Assembly (NCBI GenBank): GCA_017979445.1
Contig: CM030715.1
Span: 13,417,660-13,481,659 of the forward strand
DNA: 64,000 bases
Direction: 5' to 3'
Origin: Akebia trifoliata
Lineage: Eukaryota > Streptophyta > Magnoliopsida > Ranunculales > Lardizabalaceae
In this document: positions 12,251 through 23,712 of the stretch, in pieces
Layout of the letters: each line of letters starts with the position of its first letter
Position numbering within the stretch: the stretch's first letter is position 1
Made by a program: the position numbers and the translations under genes
The notes under the pieces: generated by a model
The model's input: the letters and a program-made list of their open reading frames with translations, nothing else
What the model was told of the DNA's origin: nothing
Databases searched by the model: none

Positions 12251-13199
12251 GAAAGTATACATGCTGATGGGGAGAAACTGTCCTAAAAATAAACTAAACT
12301 AGGCATTTCAGCATAAGGTCGAGTAACTGAACTTTTCTTTAGTGGACCAAACCCGAGAGGAATACAATCTGCAATCCTTTGTGGGAAGATGGGTGGGTCA
12401 ACTGAGCTGAGTCGATTGAGCATTGTTGGGTTAATCAAGCGTAACGGTTTTTTATTTTCTTCTCCGGTTTCTCCCCAAATATGTTCACAATACTTTTTAA
12501 ATTCTCTCTATTGATCATGGTCATAAAACTAATAGATTTATTATTATTTTTTTTTAATTTTAACACAAAATTCATAATTTAAAAATAATATCAAGGATTG
12601 AAATTATCTAATCACATATGATTTTGAAGAATGCGCCCCTAGATTGAAACCTAAATCTAATTTTTGTATATAAAATGATTTTTTACTTAAAAATTAACAA
12701 CTAAAGGATTGAAAGAAGGAGTTCCTATATGTTTAGCGTCTTCTATGATGCAATGGATCCGAGATCAACTTTTAATATCCTTCCTTGGTCACTTTCATTT
12801 TTCCTTTCCCAGGAAAACACGATCCTTTTTGATCCACATGAAGCCCTTGACAAGAAGAAATTTTTCTACAATCCTCGAATTGATTCTTCTATCTTTAGGG
12901 AAGCTAGGGTTAGGGTTTGTCTTTGGAGAAATAAAAAGAAAACTTATAAATCTGTAATAAGTTTAGTATTTATAGAGATTTAAGGATGTAAATGTTATTT
13001 TGAACTTGTTTCATTTTTTTATATTTAAAAGTCTATGTCTTGGGCTCTGAATTTCACAAACTTATAGTCTATTTTGGATAATTTTTTGATATGAACCTAA
13101 TGGTGTTCTCAGATTTTTTAAGAATCATTTATTATGAAAAATTTATTTCTAAGTGCCGAAATGTAATCATTAATTAAAATCCCTCGAGATACATAATAG
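12251..13199. other. spacer between R2 repeats
   Basis: AT-rich. Two overlapping plus-strand open frames near 12709-12983 (about 83 codons) end just before GCTAGGGTTAGGGTTT and have no similarity I recognise. Not called as genes. Confidence 0.4.
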
Positions 13200-14080
13200 A
13201 TTTCTAAGACATTACACCGAAGGTATCCAATACAATTGAAATGAAAAGAACAACAAAAGTTATTTTAGATTGACATGCCACTTTCGAAATTGTTGCAATG
13301 CAACACTCTTTCTAGGATTTCTACGACCATCTTTCTAGGATTTGCATGACCAATATTTTATAAACAAAAGGACTTGAGTACATATATAATTTCATTCTTA
13401 GAAAAATATATGCAATAATAGTAATTTTTAGCCAATGGTATATCGTGTCTATCCATCTATCCATTCTTCAACCAATCATATCTCATATGGTCGTAGGAAC
13501 GTAAGATATCGTTTCCATCAATATATCAGTCAATCATATCTAATATGGCCTAGCCACTGAGAATGCTAGAGTCACTGGCCCATCAAATAGTTGAGAACAT
13601 ATGTTTTATCCATCAATCTATCATTTATTTTTTTTGAGGTATCTATCAAAGTGCATCTTTTTTTAAAATATTTGAGACTTAATGGTATCAACCAAATCCA
13701 TATGATAATCTTGGTTTGTTAGAAAAGAATAAAAAAATGCAATAAAGTAATAAATAGTTAAAGTTGTGGTAAACTTTTAGAATTTGTATAAGTGTTGAAA
13801 TTAGATTTTCCAAAATTCTTGAAATGTAAAATGGATTTTTCGGAATGAAACTTTTAACAAATGAGATTGACATTATATAATTTTTTGAGCTTAATTCAAA
13901 GGGAGATCAAACAAAGGGGAGATTTAAAATCTAACAAAAACACCAAAATTCATATTTTATTCTTGACCAAAAAATTAAATTTTGATCCTTTAAGATTTTT
14001 ATTGTTAGATAGTTTCCATTGTTTCCAAATGAGGGTATTCCCTTATTTTAATTAAATAATTTAAAGTAAATGGAAAACTC
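13200..14080. repeat. direct repeat R2, copy 2
   Basis: Second degenerate copy of 11440-12250. Open frames here are short and AT-driven. Confidence 0.55.
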
Positions 14081-14502
14081 AAATTTTAATATGTTTGAAA
14101 TAATGTTGGAAACGTGTCTAGCATAAAAAAAAAATTAACGATTTCATGCTGAAATCAAAATATAAATACGAGTGCGGCATATAGTGATTTTAAAAAATAA
14201 AGATTTTGAAAATATCATTTTTAAAATAGTGATTAAGATAGTAGTGACTAGAATATTATAACGATTTCCAAAAGTTATAATAATAGTTCAAAGGGTGAAA
14301 CTTGAGTTCTTCAAGATTTCCTCTTAGGTATTTCCTAAGAACTTTGCCTAAACTTGTTTTATCCTATTCTTTTTGAAAACTTGTAAAGAAATATAAATAA
14401 AAAAAACTCATTTTACATAAAAATAAATAAATTATGAAATCAAACGCCTCAAATGCATGATTTAAAGTAAACCACACCTAAATAAAAAACTCTAACAAAA
14501 CC
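14081..14502. other. AT-rich DNA, nothing recognised
   Basis: No coding frame or repeat partner seen in this stretch. Confidence 0.4.
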
Positions 14503-15802
14503 TGTAATACCTCAGATTTTCAACTCATATCTCGAAGAAGTCAAAGGGTGATATTTCGAGAAAAATGCCAAAGAAGGAAATTAGAGTAAAATACTCGAAA
14601 ATTATTTCGATCATTTTTAACGAAAACTGACTCCACCATTAGATTCAAAGAGGCCTAAATATATATTTTAGCCTGTAAGCAAGTTCGAATTCGAGTTCGG
14701 ATGAAAAAATTATAAAATTCCTTGAATTTCGCGTTAAGTGGGACCAAAAATAGTGAAATTTTGCTAGAGCGAGAATCAGAAAAATTTGACTGCAACATGA
14801 GGTCCGTAACGAAACAATATTCGAAATGGAATACTCATGTGTCATTTTCCAAGTTCTAATGGTCAAGATTTCGTCGAAATTAGAAAAAGAAAGAAAAATA
14901 CCAAAATGCCCTCCAACTTTTGTTATAAATAGAAACAACTCATTTCTTTTATTCACTTTCTACTCTCTAACTCACAGAAGGTCAGTCCATTCTCCAAACC
15001 TAGGGTTTCAACCCTTCCCATCAAGATCTATCACAAACGAGTCCGAGTTGAACCTCGACGAAGAAGGAAAAATCGTCGTCGTAGTCGAGCTCCACGTTCT
15101 CACCCCATCCAACCTCCATTTCCCTTCCTTTCTCTTAGGCTCCCACTAAAAATCAGTAATAGGGGATTTGATTTTACCCACTTGGAGTTCCACCTAGTTT
15201 GAAGAAGAGTGATCCATCGTTGTTGAGGGAGGAGGGACATCTCCATCGAGGGTTTTGCAACTAACCCAACCGTTGGGCCCCGAAGTCGTTCAACCTCGAG
15301 TCCTTGCTACTAATCCTTGATTTTCGAGTTAGTTAAGCGTGTCCAATAATCACAACTAAGTAAGGGACTCTCGATTCTTATTAATAACTGTAGATTTCAA
15401 AAAATTGCATTTAGGGATGTTTCGAAACTTGTGTATGTTTTAAATTTGTAGAATGTCGCTTAAATTATTTTAAATTCATGCTAAAAATCGTTATGTTTGA
15501 TGTGTTTTATCGTAGTTTGAATATTTAATTCATGCATGGGTTATTAGAATTGGAAATGAGTAAAAAACGAAAAAAAAAAATGGAAAAATTCGTGAATTTC
15601 TAGCATTCTGATGGTGCCACCATGCTCCAGTCACAGTGCCACCGTGAGCCACCGTGAAAATCAAAAAGTGCCCAAAATTTTTTTTTATATATTTTTTTTG
15701 GATTCCTCATGCTTTTAAAATGTCAAAACGACTACTTATGACCCCCATAACACCTTAAAACGAAGCGGAAAAAAAAATTTCATCATGACGGGAATGTTAT
15801 AA
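14503..15802 (+). repeat. probable solo LTR or LTR remnant, different Ty3/gypsy family
   Basis: Begins TGTAATACCTCAGATTTT, a start typical of chromovirus-type plant LTRs. It has a TATA box (TATAAATA, 14924-14931), then a leader-like stretch with CTAGGGTTTCAACCC, and an end near GGGAATGTTATA. No gag or pol follows and no target duplication could be matched, so the right boundary is approximate. Confidence 0.5.
14924..14931 (+). promoter_or_regulatory. TATA box of the solo LTR
   Basis: TATAAATA is followed about 35 bases later by a CT-rich start region. Position and context fit an LTR promoter. Confidence 0.5.
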
Positions 15803-16100
15803 GTATTCACGTGATATCTTTTGCATTACTTTGAATTAGGACACAAAACTACATGGCTCTTCTTATGTTGAGGGCCTTCATTTAAGAAAATCCATTTTCA
15901 ATTTTGACAACTTTAAAAAATTGAGATTTCGACACTTAGCCAAATTTTCATCAGTTTTTCTAATTTTAGCAGTTTGCCTTTGCATACCTATTGGGACCTC
16001 GTTTTGAATAAACCTTGATGGTTTTTGATGGAAATACCAAAAATAACTTTGAAAGATTGAAAATGAATGATTTGATTTGAATAGATGAAAAGTGAGAATG
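15803..16100. other. unassigned AT-rich DNA
   Basis: No gene or repeat partner recognised between the solo LTR and element D. Confidence 0.4.
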
Positions 16101-16348
16101 TGTAGACACCCCATTTTTGCATCCGCCTGACTTGGGCTAACTCATGTCAAATTCCTTTTTATCATGTGGTTAAGAATCCAACCTTCTGAGTCAATAGTTG
16201 ATCCTAATTTACTTCTAATTAAGTAATAATTTCTCCTAGGCGTTCTAAACCAACTGTGCCACTTTGGGTCCGTGAAAAGTGTCGTCTCGCCAGAGTACCT
16301 TTGTCAAGCCCAAGTAGTCAATCATTGCCACAAGAAGAACTAAGTATC

Positions 16349-17311
16349 ATGGATGAAGCAACACTCCGTCAAATTTCTGATTCCTTTCAAGCGCAGATTA
16401 TTGCTTATGTCCAAACACAAATTGAAGCCCTGAAGACTGAAAAATAAAAGATAAAGTTTTAGAACCTCAGGTCGTGTTTGACCTGGTTGAAAATTTTGAA
16501 GAAGATTAAGTTCCTATTGACTCTGTATTAGCTCATCGAATAACTCAGGTAGAAACTGCATTGACGAATATCAAGGACCTTGACAATCTCGCCCTTGGAT
16601 TAAGGGCAATGACATTATCACCTACAGTTCGTCTGTCAGAAAAGTTCACAATGCTAGATATGGATAAATTAGATGGGACTGGATGCCCTAAGACTCATTT
16701 GAAAATATATGTCGGCATCATGCAGTCTTAGGGCCTGAGTGAAGAACAGATGGCCCAACTTTTTCAGAGTACCCTTACAAGTCCTGTCTTACACTGGTTA
16801 ATGTCACTATACTCGTTTCGGGTAAGAACATGGCACGAATTGATAAAAGAGTTCATTGGTTGATATTCCTTTAACACGGACATTGAACTCACAAGAAGAG
16901 ATCTAGAAATGATTAAACAGAAGCCCAGGAAAACCTTCACAGAATTCATTGCTCGATGGAGAGCTAAAGCCGCTCAGTTATGGGATCGACCTCAAGAAAA
17001 AGAGAAAGTTAAGATCATCCTCATAAATCTTACTTCCAATTACGCTAAGTACTTGATGCCTCAATACTTGCCTACTTTTCAATCCCTTCTTGAAGCTGGA
17101 AACCAAGTCGAGGATGCCTACTCTTCAGGACTCTTTAGCAACTCGTCTGAATGGGTCCATCTGCCCTGAGACAGTGGCAGAATTGAAAAGCAAAGAGAGT
17201 ATTGAAGCAATGGGTTATCCAACATCAAACAAGCTTAAATCAGAACATGAAGGTATGACAAAAATGGACGAGCTTGAATTATCCCTTGTAAAGATATCCA
17301 AAGTGGCATAG
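16349..17311 (+). pseudogene. gag: gag remnant of D
   Basis: ATG at 16349 starts MDEATLRQI, the same start as the E gag. The gag core follows (LSEKFTMLDMDKLDGTGCP near 16640, ARWRAKAAQLWDRPQEKEKV near 16960). Stops interrupt it at 16445, near 16730 and near 16860. After SGLFSNSSE (about 17150) the zinc-knuckle and proline-rich part found in E is deleted, and the frame resumes at the C-terminal TVAELKS segment, ending at 17311. No function is possible in this state. Confidence 0.75.
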
Positions 17312-17566
17312 ATCCCAACGTTGTGCCTTTCCACTCATAATCATATCCCTATTTTGAGTTTTTTTTTTAAGTGTCAGTTGCGTCAGTCTTTAAATTTAGT
17401 TAGTCAATTCCATTATGTTAGGATTTATTATTTTTTAACCTTTAGTCAAGTTTGTCAGTCCATGTTTATTTCTATTCCAATAAAGTAAAGAAGCTTTTGA
17501 TTATCATGCGTGCAATAATAATGTGAACATAAAATCTAACATGAAGAACGACTTAGAGCTCCCTAA

Positions 17567-17787
17567 TTGAACTTGCTAAATTTTGGAATAGGAGAGTACA
17601 CTCAAGAAGTGCATATTGATATTATATTATCCTCAAAAGAACATGAGAAAATGATGAACTCATTTAAGAAATTCAGCAGTGTTTTCGCATGGTCTCATAA
17701 GGATATGTTAAATGCGAACACCATTTTACCTTTCGTCAGAACGGATTGCACCAAAATGGATCAGAACTTACTGTCAAGAGTGAACAT
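17567..17787 (+). pseudogene. start of pol linker, D
   Basis: Encodes a decayed version of the segment preceding reverse transcriptase (FGIGEYTQEVHIDIILS, FKKFSSVFAWSHKDM), equivalent to NLGTKDIPQEIQIGVTLS in A2. It is cut off where the C LTR begins. Confidence 0.65.
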
Positions 17788-19841
17788 TGTAGACACGAGA
17801 TTTCATCATTACGATGATCACATCTACGATGGTTTGGAGTCGCCACCATTCATTTTGTAAATGGGTGTGAATGGTTACCCGATGTGCATTTTTTAGAAAA
17901 TGTGGTATTTTTGGCATTTAGTGACTCTCGATGGATAGGAACTAATCAAATCTTGAGATTCGGGGTAAGCGGCTCGGTTAGAGAAAAAGGAAGGTGTTAG
18001 GCATCTTTTTCTCCCCACTAAATAGTGGTAACCTCAACTCAACTCGATCATTTTAATCGAAAATATAAGAATAAAAACGAAAGTGTCACGTGTTGATAAT
18101 GTGTACCCTAAGTAGGGATTTATTTTTGGCTCGATCATAGGATCATCTCATTGAAAGAGATGATCCTAATGGATCATTTGCCTTGAGATCCACTCATCTT
18201 AATCCATTTAAAATAAATGAAGAGGAGGGGGGATAATAGAAGAGGGAGGAGGAGAAGGTAGAGAGAGAGGGGGGATTGCCTTGAACGCACCTTGAAGCTT
18301 CAAAATTTTCTTTTCTTTTCTCTCATTCTTTCTCCTTCTTTGAGTCTTCTTGAGTCCTTAGTAGAATATGAGAGTATGAGAATGGGAAGAGGTGATTAGA
18401 GAGAGTAGGGATTTCTTTTATTTTTTTTTTAGTGAGACTTGTGGAGGATTAGTAAGAGAGAGTTGGTAAACTTGGTGAGAATTGGTGATGGTTGTTAGTA
18501 GTGAGAGTAGGGGGGAGAATTTTTGTAGTGAAAAGTTGGGAAAATTTTTGGAAAGAGGATGAGGGTATTTATAGATGTTGAGGAGTTATTTTAGGGATAT
18601 AATGGGGTGAAGTGAAGAAAAATGATAGAATGGTTATGAATTTGAGAGACAAGTGGGTGTAATTTAGAGGAGATTGGAAGGTATTTAGGGAAGAGGAGTT
18701 AAATGAGTGAGTTTTGACCCAAATGGTTTGGATCCTACCCAACCCATTTGGGTGGAGTGTTTGGTGAGGTGAGTTTAAGATGGTGGTTGTGATTAAATGG
18801 TATTTGATTTAAGAGAATGGAGGATTTAAAGAGGTGGTTGATGATATTTTGAGAGGGTGAGGGAGATGATGCCATGTGTCAAAGTGGGTGGAAATGAAGG
18901 GTTGAGATAGGTTGATGGAGAGGTTGAGTGTTTGACTTGAGAGGATGTGTGTAGGTTTAGGTTGTAGATGTGGGTTTTGTAGGGAATGATAAGGGTAGAT
19001 TAGGGGAGGTATAGGTTAGGGGTGTGGGTAGATGTGCTTGATTTGAGAGAAAAGGTGATGGGTTGATGTGTGGGTAAATGAGGTTTAAATAAAATTAATG
19101 GGGTAGGTAGTTGGGTGAGGGAGGTGAGATGGGGTGATGACATGTGTCATCTTTTGATGATAAAAGAGTGATTGGTTGATGTGGGTTGTGGTTTATGGGT
19201 TAGGGTTGTAAGTTGGATAATGAATTGGATATGGTTAATGATTTGTGGGCTTTGTAGTGTTGGACTTGGGTTTTAGAAATGGTTTGGGTTTTAGGGATTG
19301 GTTGAGGGTTATTTTGGAATGGATTTTGAGGGTATAGGTTGGTTTTAGATTTTAGGTGATGTGGGATTGATTTTAGGTTAGGTGTAAGGTGAGAAATTGA
19401 TTTAGGAAAGTGTTGAGGGCTTGTGGGCCTATGGTTTTTACGGATTCGGAGGCGGAGCGGTGGTAGTAGAGAAGGGGTAGGCATCCCAAGTCTCACATTT
19501 TTTTAATTTATTAATTTTTTTGAGATTTTTGAATTTGTTGAATTAATTAAAATGCCACGTGTTGGCAAATCGGGCTTTTTAGGCCCGTTGGTGATCTTTA
19601 TCGAAAATTTGGCGTTTTTTATTTTGAAAGCGGAGCGGTGAATATTGGGAAAGCGTAAGGTAGGCCGAGTCCTTTTGGTGGACCTCTTAGACCCTTAGGG
19701 GGTCTTAAGGGCCTTGATTCGATCAAAATGTCATTTTTCAATTGATTTGGGCTTTTGAGGCCCGTTGGCAAATTTTATTGAAAAAATCTATTTTTTGGTC
19801 CCTTTTCGAGTATGGGCCCGTTCAAATTGCGGTGTCTACAG
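17788..19841 (-). repeat. 3' LTR of element C (about 2.05 kb)
   Basis: On the plus strand it begins TGTAGACACGAG and ends GCGGTGTCTACA, so the termini form a 9-bp inverted repeat. On its right lies a polypurine tract, which makes it the 3' LTR of a minus-strand element. GGAGTCGCCACC near 17830 corresponds to the same block near the ends of the A and B LTRs, supporting the left boundary. Interior is G/A-rich on the plus strand and has a TATA box at 18568-18573. Confidence 0.75.
18568..18573 (-). promoter_or_regulatory. TATA box of the C LTR
   Basis: The minus strand reads CATCTATAAATACCCTC. Placement inside the LTR resembles that in families A and B. Confidence 0.55.
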
Positions 19842-19859
19842 CTGCCCTTCTTTGCAGGA
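19842..19859 (-). other. polypurine tract of C
   Basis: The minus strand reads GCAAAGAAGGGCAGC directly before TGTAGACACC. It matches the E tract CCAAAGAGGGGCATC at the same place; such tracts prime plus-strand DNA. Confidence 0.75.
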
Positions 19860-20277
19860 ATTGCTTGCAAAGAACTGCAAAGAATAGACTAAACCCCTAT
19901 TTGCACGGGCAAGAGAACTTTGTAAAACACGACTTCGAATTTCAGATTAAATTGATGAATTTTGTGAAAAATTGCACCTCAAGCACGGAGTCTAACAGAG
20001 TTTTGCCTTATTAATTCATTGATCTCAATGGCACGGAGCTCGTGTGAGATCTTTGATTTGATGAAAATTTGATGCGTTTTGAAATCCGACTATTTCTTCA
20101 ATCGTGTTATGACAAATCGGAGTTGAGTGCAACTCGAAAGGTTTTTGAAATTCTTTTGATTTTTTTTTTCATTGCCTTCTTTTGTTGATCTTGTTCTGTT
20201 TCTATCATAAGCTAACCCTCTCAATTCATGCATTGTCCCTTGATACCTTTGATCCTTTCAACGGTGCAAGCACTGAG

Positions 20278-20512
20278 GTTGTTAGCAGTCACCACAAATC
20301 CAAGAGAGAGTTTTGCAGTTGAAGCACAAGTAATATGGTTGTTAACAGCTGTCACTGATCCAAGAGAGAGTTTTCCTATTGGTGCACTCGCAATATGGTT
20401 GTTAACAGCTGTCACTGATCCAAGAGAGAGTTTTGCTATTGGAGCACTCGCAATATGGTTGTTAAGAGCTGTCACAGATCCAAGAGAGAGTTTTGCTGTT
20501 AGACCACAAGCT
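20278..20512. repeat. 60-bp tandem array in C 3' UTR, four copies
   Basis: Three full units and one partial unit share ATCCAAGAGAGAGTTTT and CAATATGGTTGTTA. Because 60 is a multiple of three, the array is open on both strands with 20-residue repeats, but the position in a 3' UTR argues against translation. Confidence 0.8.
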
Positions 20513-21674
20513 AATCCCCTCAGTATGTTGTTTACAATACCTTACAAAGAAACTTTCTCAAGTCGAAACCAGAGGTGGAGGGACTTGAAATTCTACTGTC
20601 CTCACTTGAAGGGCCTCATTGCTTTTGAAACAATGCTAGAAAACACGATGGACCAATGATTTACATCTATAAGGATCTCAACAAGGTTAATGTGATTCCT
20701 GATAACAATGTTAGTTTCTCAATAAGCTTCTAACTTCAATCCAAATAGTTTTGGCCTAATTCCCCTCGAGAATGTTTGCATGTACCCATCTTCACTATGT
20801 TTAAGGTTATGTACCCACAATGGTTCCCTTAGTTGGGACATTCTTATAAATTCTTCCATTGCTGCAACTGCGAGTTTGATGATCAATGGTTTATCTGCCT
20901 CAGTAGGCCCGGAGAGTGATCTCAGGAGGGGCTTGTTTGGAGTCCCTGCTTCGATGCCTTCGCATCTTGTCTAGTGAGTCGTGATGCTTCGGACGCTGAA
21001 AAAGTGATGATGAGTCAGGCTGCCCAGATCCGTGCTTTGGAGGAACGCCTTGACTCTCTTTTTTTTATGATGTTTGATTGACTGCATTGTATTAACTCTT
21101 TTTGTAATTTTTTTTTCATTATTTGAATGTATGCAAAATGTTGAAAGATTAATGCAAAGAAAATAGGTTTTGTATTTACTTGGCCTCAGGTGTATCTAAT
21201 GCTTTGAAAACTTGAAGTTTAAATAAGTCTAGAATCTTCATCATCGGCCAAAATAGTAATTTTTCTTTTTTGAAATTTTATGAATTATCTTTATCAAATG
21301 AGTACGATAAATTCAGAGTTTGTAAAATCTTTGGTTCTGACAATCTTGGTGTTTTTGCCAACCACAGAGGATATAAACGTCAATTACTCTTTTGATTCCT
21401 TTAGAGTCATTCTCAGTGCCTTGGTATTGGAAGATTATTATCTGTTTGGGTCTCAGGATTTTTGAAAGATTTTGTCGTTCACAGTTTATACTCTTACGGG
21501 CCAGGAGTTGTTTTTATTTTATTTTATTTTATTTTTTCGTTTAACCTTTATTGCCCCTGATGCCAATTACGATTTTCATCAGACTCGGTTTTCACATTTT
21601 TACGCATCGACATCCTTTTTGAGATTTTCATCGTGCTGGTGGCTTTGATCTTGCCATAATCTGATTCTTTTACT

Positions 21675-21702
21675 CATAGCGCCCTTTCAGGTTTTCACTA
21701 TG
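21675..21702 (-). other. candidate RNA stem-loop in C 3' UTR
   Basis: Sense (minus) RNA has basal stem CATAGTG/CGCTATG (seven pairs, one U-G) and an apical CCT-GAAA-GGG preceded by AAAA. Same architecture as the A2 and E stem-loops, with a different basal stem sequence. A simpler CTGATG/CATCAG hairpin lies at 21557-21582. Confidence 0.55.
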
Positions 21703-22545
21703 CCCTTTCAGACTATGCTTGTATTTTTTTTTTTGATTTTTCATTACATCACAATTCTGCTCGGAGTCTCTGTGTCTCTGTGGCTTGATGACTCAAGTTG
21801 AACTGCGAGATCAGCGACTCTAGTCTTGTAGTGGCACTCTTTCTTGAGTAATAGATCTAGATTCCCCTCTCAAGTTTGTTGACAACTATTCGTGGTTCGG
21901 CAACTCAAGTTGAGCTGGGAGATCGACTACTCTACACTTCGAGTACTCTTTTTTTTTTTCGAATATCCGATCTGGATTCCCCTCTCGAGTCTTACAACGA
22001 CTAATAAGACTTTGAGGTCCGGAAAAATTGCAAGATCATTGGTGCTGTCACTGTCATTATGTTGTCCTAGAACATTTCTTGATCAAAAAGGACTTTAAGT
22101 AGGACAAAACGTTGGCTTAGGCTTATGGTAGTGGAAGGTTACAAAAAGGTTAAGGTCTGGGTCTTAGTTTATCTAAAGTGAAATAAACATAGGGTTCGTC
22201 TATTTTTATTTCGAAAAAGTGATCTATGTCTCCTCCCAGAGTCTCTCGAATTTGTTTAGGCTGGAGATTTGGATCGAGCCAAGATCAAGTGTTCGAGTTT
22301 TTGACTTTCTTGATTTTTTTGTATTTTTAGCCGTTCACAGTTTATCCTCATCCGGGCCAGGAGTACTTTTCATGCTTTTGATTTTTCTATTTCTTTCTGA
22401 TCTTTTTTTTTTTTTCGTTTTGTAGTTGTTGACTTGCCCCAGTCTTAGGTTAAGAAATGAACGTGATGGCTCAAAAGGGTTGACTAGGGTGTGATAGTTT
22501 GTTTGAGATAGCAAAGATGGTCTTTCGTCATCTCAGGGTCAGATT

Positions 22546-23712
22546 TTAAGCGTAATATTTCTTAACAGTGTCAACATTGATCGGTTGAGGGAAGACTTGT
22601 CCGTCCATTTCTGTGAGAATCAGAGCTCCTCCCGTCATTACCTTCTGCACGATGAATGATCCCTCATAGTTCGGTCTGAACTTTCCTCTGGCGTCTTCTT
22701 GGATTGGCAGAATCTTCTTTAAGACCAGGTCTCCCGGCGAGAAATCCCTAGGCTTAACTTTCTTGTTATAGGCACGAGCTATTCGTCGTTGATAGATCTG
22801 TCCATGGCAAATGGCTGCAAGGCGTTTCTCTTCAATCAGATTCAGCTGATCAAACCGAGCTTGAATCCATTCAGTTTCATCTAACTCTACTTCTTTTAAG
22901 ATTCGGAGGGAGGGAATCTCAATCTCTACGGGTAAAATTGCTTCCATTCCGTAGACCAATGAATACGGAGTTGCCCCAGTCGAAGTTCTGAACGAGGTTC
23001 GGTAGGCGTGTAGTGCAAATGGCAACATGTCGTGCCAATATTTGTATGTAACTGCCATCTTCTTGATTATTTTCTTGATGTTCTTGTTGGCTGCCTCGAC
23101 TGCCCCATTCATCTTAGGTCTGTAGGGTATAGAGTTGTGATGAGTGATCTGGAAGTCTTCACACATTTTGATCATATCTTTGTTCTTGAAGTTCTTGGCA
23201 TTGTCAGTTACCAATCCGCTTGGAAGTCCATACCTGCAAATGACGTTGTTCTTGACAAACTTCATGACGTTGCTTTTGGTGACATTGGCATATGATGTAG
23301 CTTCTACCCATTTTGTGAAGTAATCGATAGCGACAAGGATGAAACGATGCCCGTTTGCAGCTTTTGGCGAGATCTGCCCAATGACGTCCATGCCCCAGAG
23401 TGAGAAGGGCCAAGGAGTGGTCATATTATGTAGTTCTGAAGGTGAGGCATTAATCTTGTTGGTGTAGATCTGACATAGATGGCATTTGCGGATGTGCTGA
23501 TAGTAGTCACTCTCCATTGTCGACCAATAATATCCCATCCTCATGATCTTCTTAGCCAGCATGTGACCATTCATGTGGGGCCCACAGACTCCCCCATGTA
23601 CAGTCTCAATTAGCCGTTTTGCTTCTGTTTCTACCACACACCTAAGTAAGATCTCATGGTGTGACTTTTTGTATAGAATACCATTGCTTAAAAAGAATTG
23701 CCCTGCTAACTT
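22546..23712 (-). CDS. int: integrase domain of C, uninterrupted
   Basis: C-terminal part of the pol polyprotein, open for about 388 codons after the last stop at 23713. The zinc-binding region (HGGVCGPH ... CHLC, about 23590-23460), the catalytic triad (WGMDVIG near 23390; LVTDN near 23210; NGAVEAANKN near 23090) and a C-terminal domain ending at the TAA 22546-22548 are all visible. Integrase inserts the cDNA copy into host DNA. There is no start codon here, because it would be cut from the polyprotein. No chromodomain is seen, which fits Tat rather than chromoviruses. It is the best-preserved catalytic domain in the window, although the polyprotein upstream is broken. Confidence 0.85.
   Translation of the reverse strand, partial: KLAGQFFLSNGILYKKSHHEILLRCVVETEAKRLIETVHGGVCGPHMNGHMLAKKIMRMGYYWSTMESDYYQHIRKCHLCQIYTNKINASPSELHNMTTPWPFSLWGMDVIGQISPKAANGHRFILVAIDYFTKWVEATSYANVTKSNVMKFVKNNVICRYGLPSGLVTDNAKNFKNKDMIKMCEDFQITHHNSIPYRPKMNGAVEAANKNIKKIIKKMAVTYKYWHDMLPFALHAYRTSFRTSTGATPYSLVYGMEAILPVEIEIPSLRILKEVELDETEWIQARFDQLNLIEEKRLAAICHGQIYQRRIARAYNKKVKPRDFSPGDLVLKKILPIQEDARGKFRPNYEGSFIVQKVMTGGALILTEMDGQVFPQPINVDTVKKYYA

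Larger units (their letters stand above)
16101..17787 (+). mobile_element. D: scarred plus-strand Tat/Ogre-type element
   Basis: Starts with about 50 bases of an LTR 5' end (TGTAGACACCCCATTTTTGC). It then jumps directly to sequence homologous to the region just upstream of the E gag (TCATGTGGTTAAGA), so most of the LTR, PBS and leader are deleted. Gag remnants, the post-gag spacer and the first codons of pol follow, ending abruptly at the LTR of element C. It is the same subfamily as E, in the opposite orientation. Confidence 0.75.
19860..22545 (-). other. 3' UTR of element C
   Basis: No credible gene between the integrase stop and the polypurine tract. It contains a 60-bp tandem array (20278-20512), a roughly 120-bp duplication around 21780-22010 (CTCAAGTTGA...GATTCCCCTCTC), two GTTCACAGTTTAT...GGGCCAGGAGT blocks (near 21480 and 22335) and a stem-loop at 21675-21702 related to those in A2 and E. 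Long, variable 3' UTRs with tandem repeats are known for Tat/Ogre elements. Confidence 0.65.

Noticed and set aside
12709..12983. Two plus-strand open frames of about 83 codons
   Set aside because: No domain or family recognised, AT-driven, no partner in the repeated flanks; kept only as a note.
14498..15807. Target duplication for the solo LTR
   Set aside because: AAACC on the left and AGTAT on the right do not match; the right boundary is uncertain.
20228..20659. Plus-strand 143-codon open frame with 20-residue repeats
   Set aside because: Lies in the C 3' UTR, antisense to the element, and is explained by a 60-bp tandem array.
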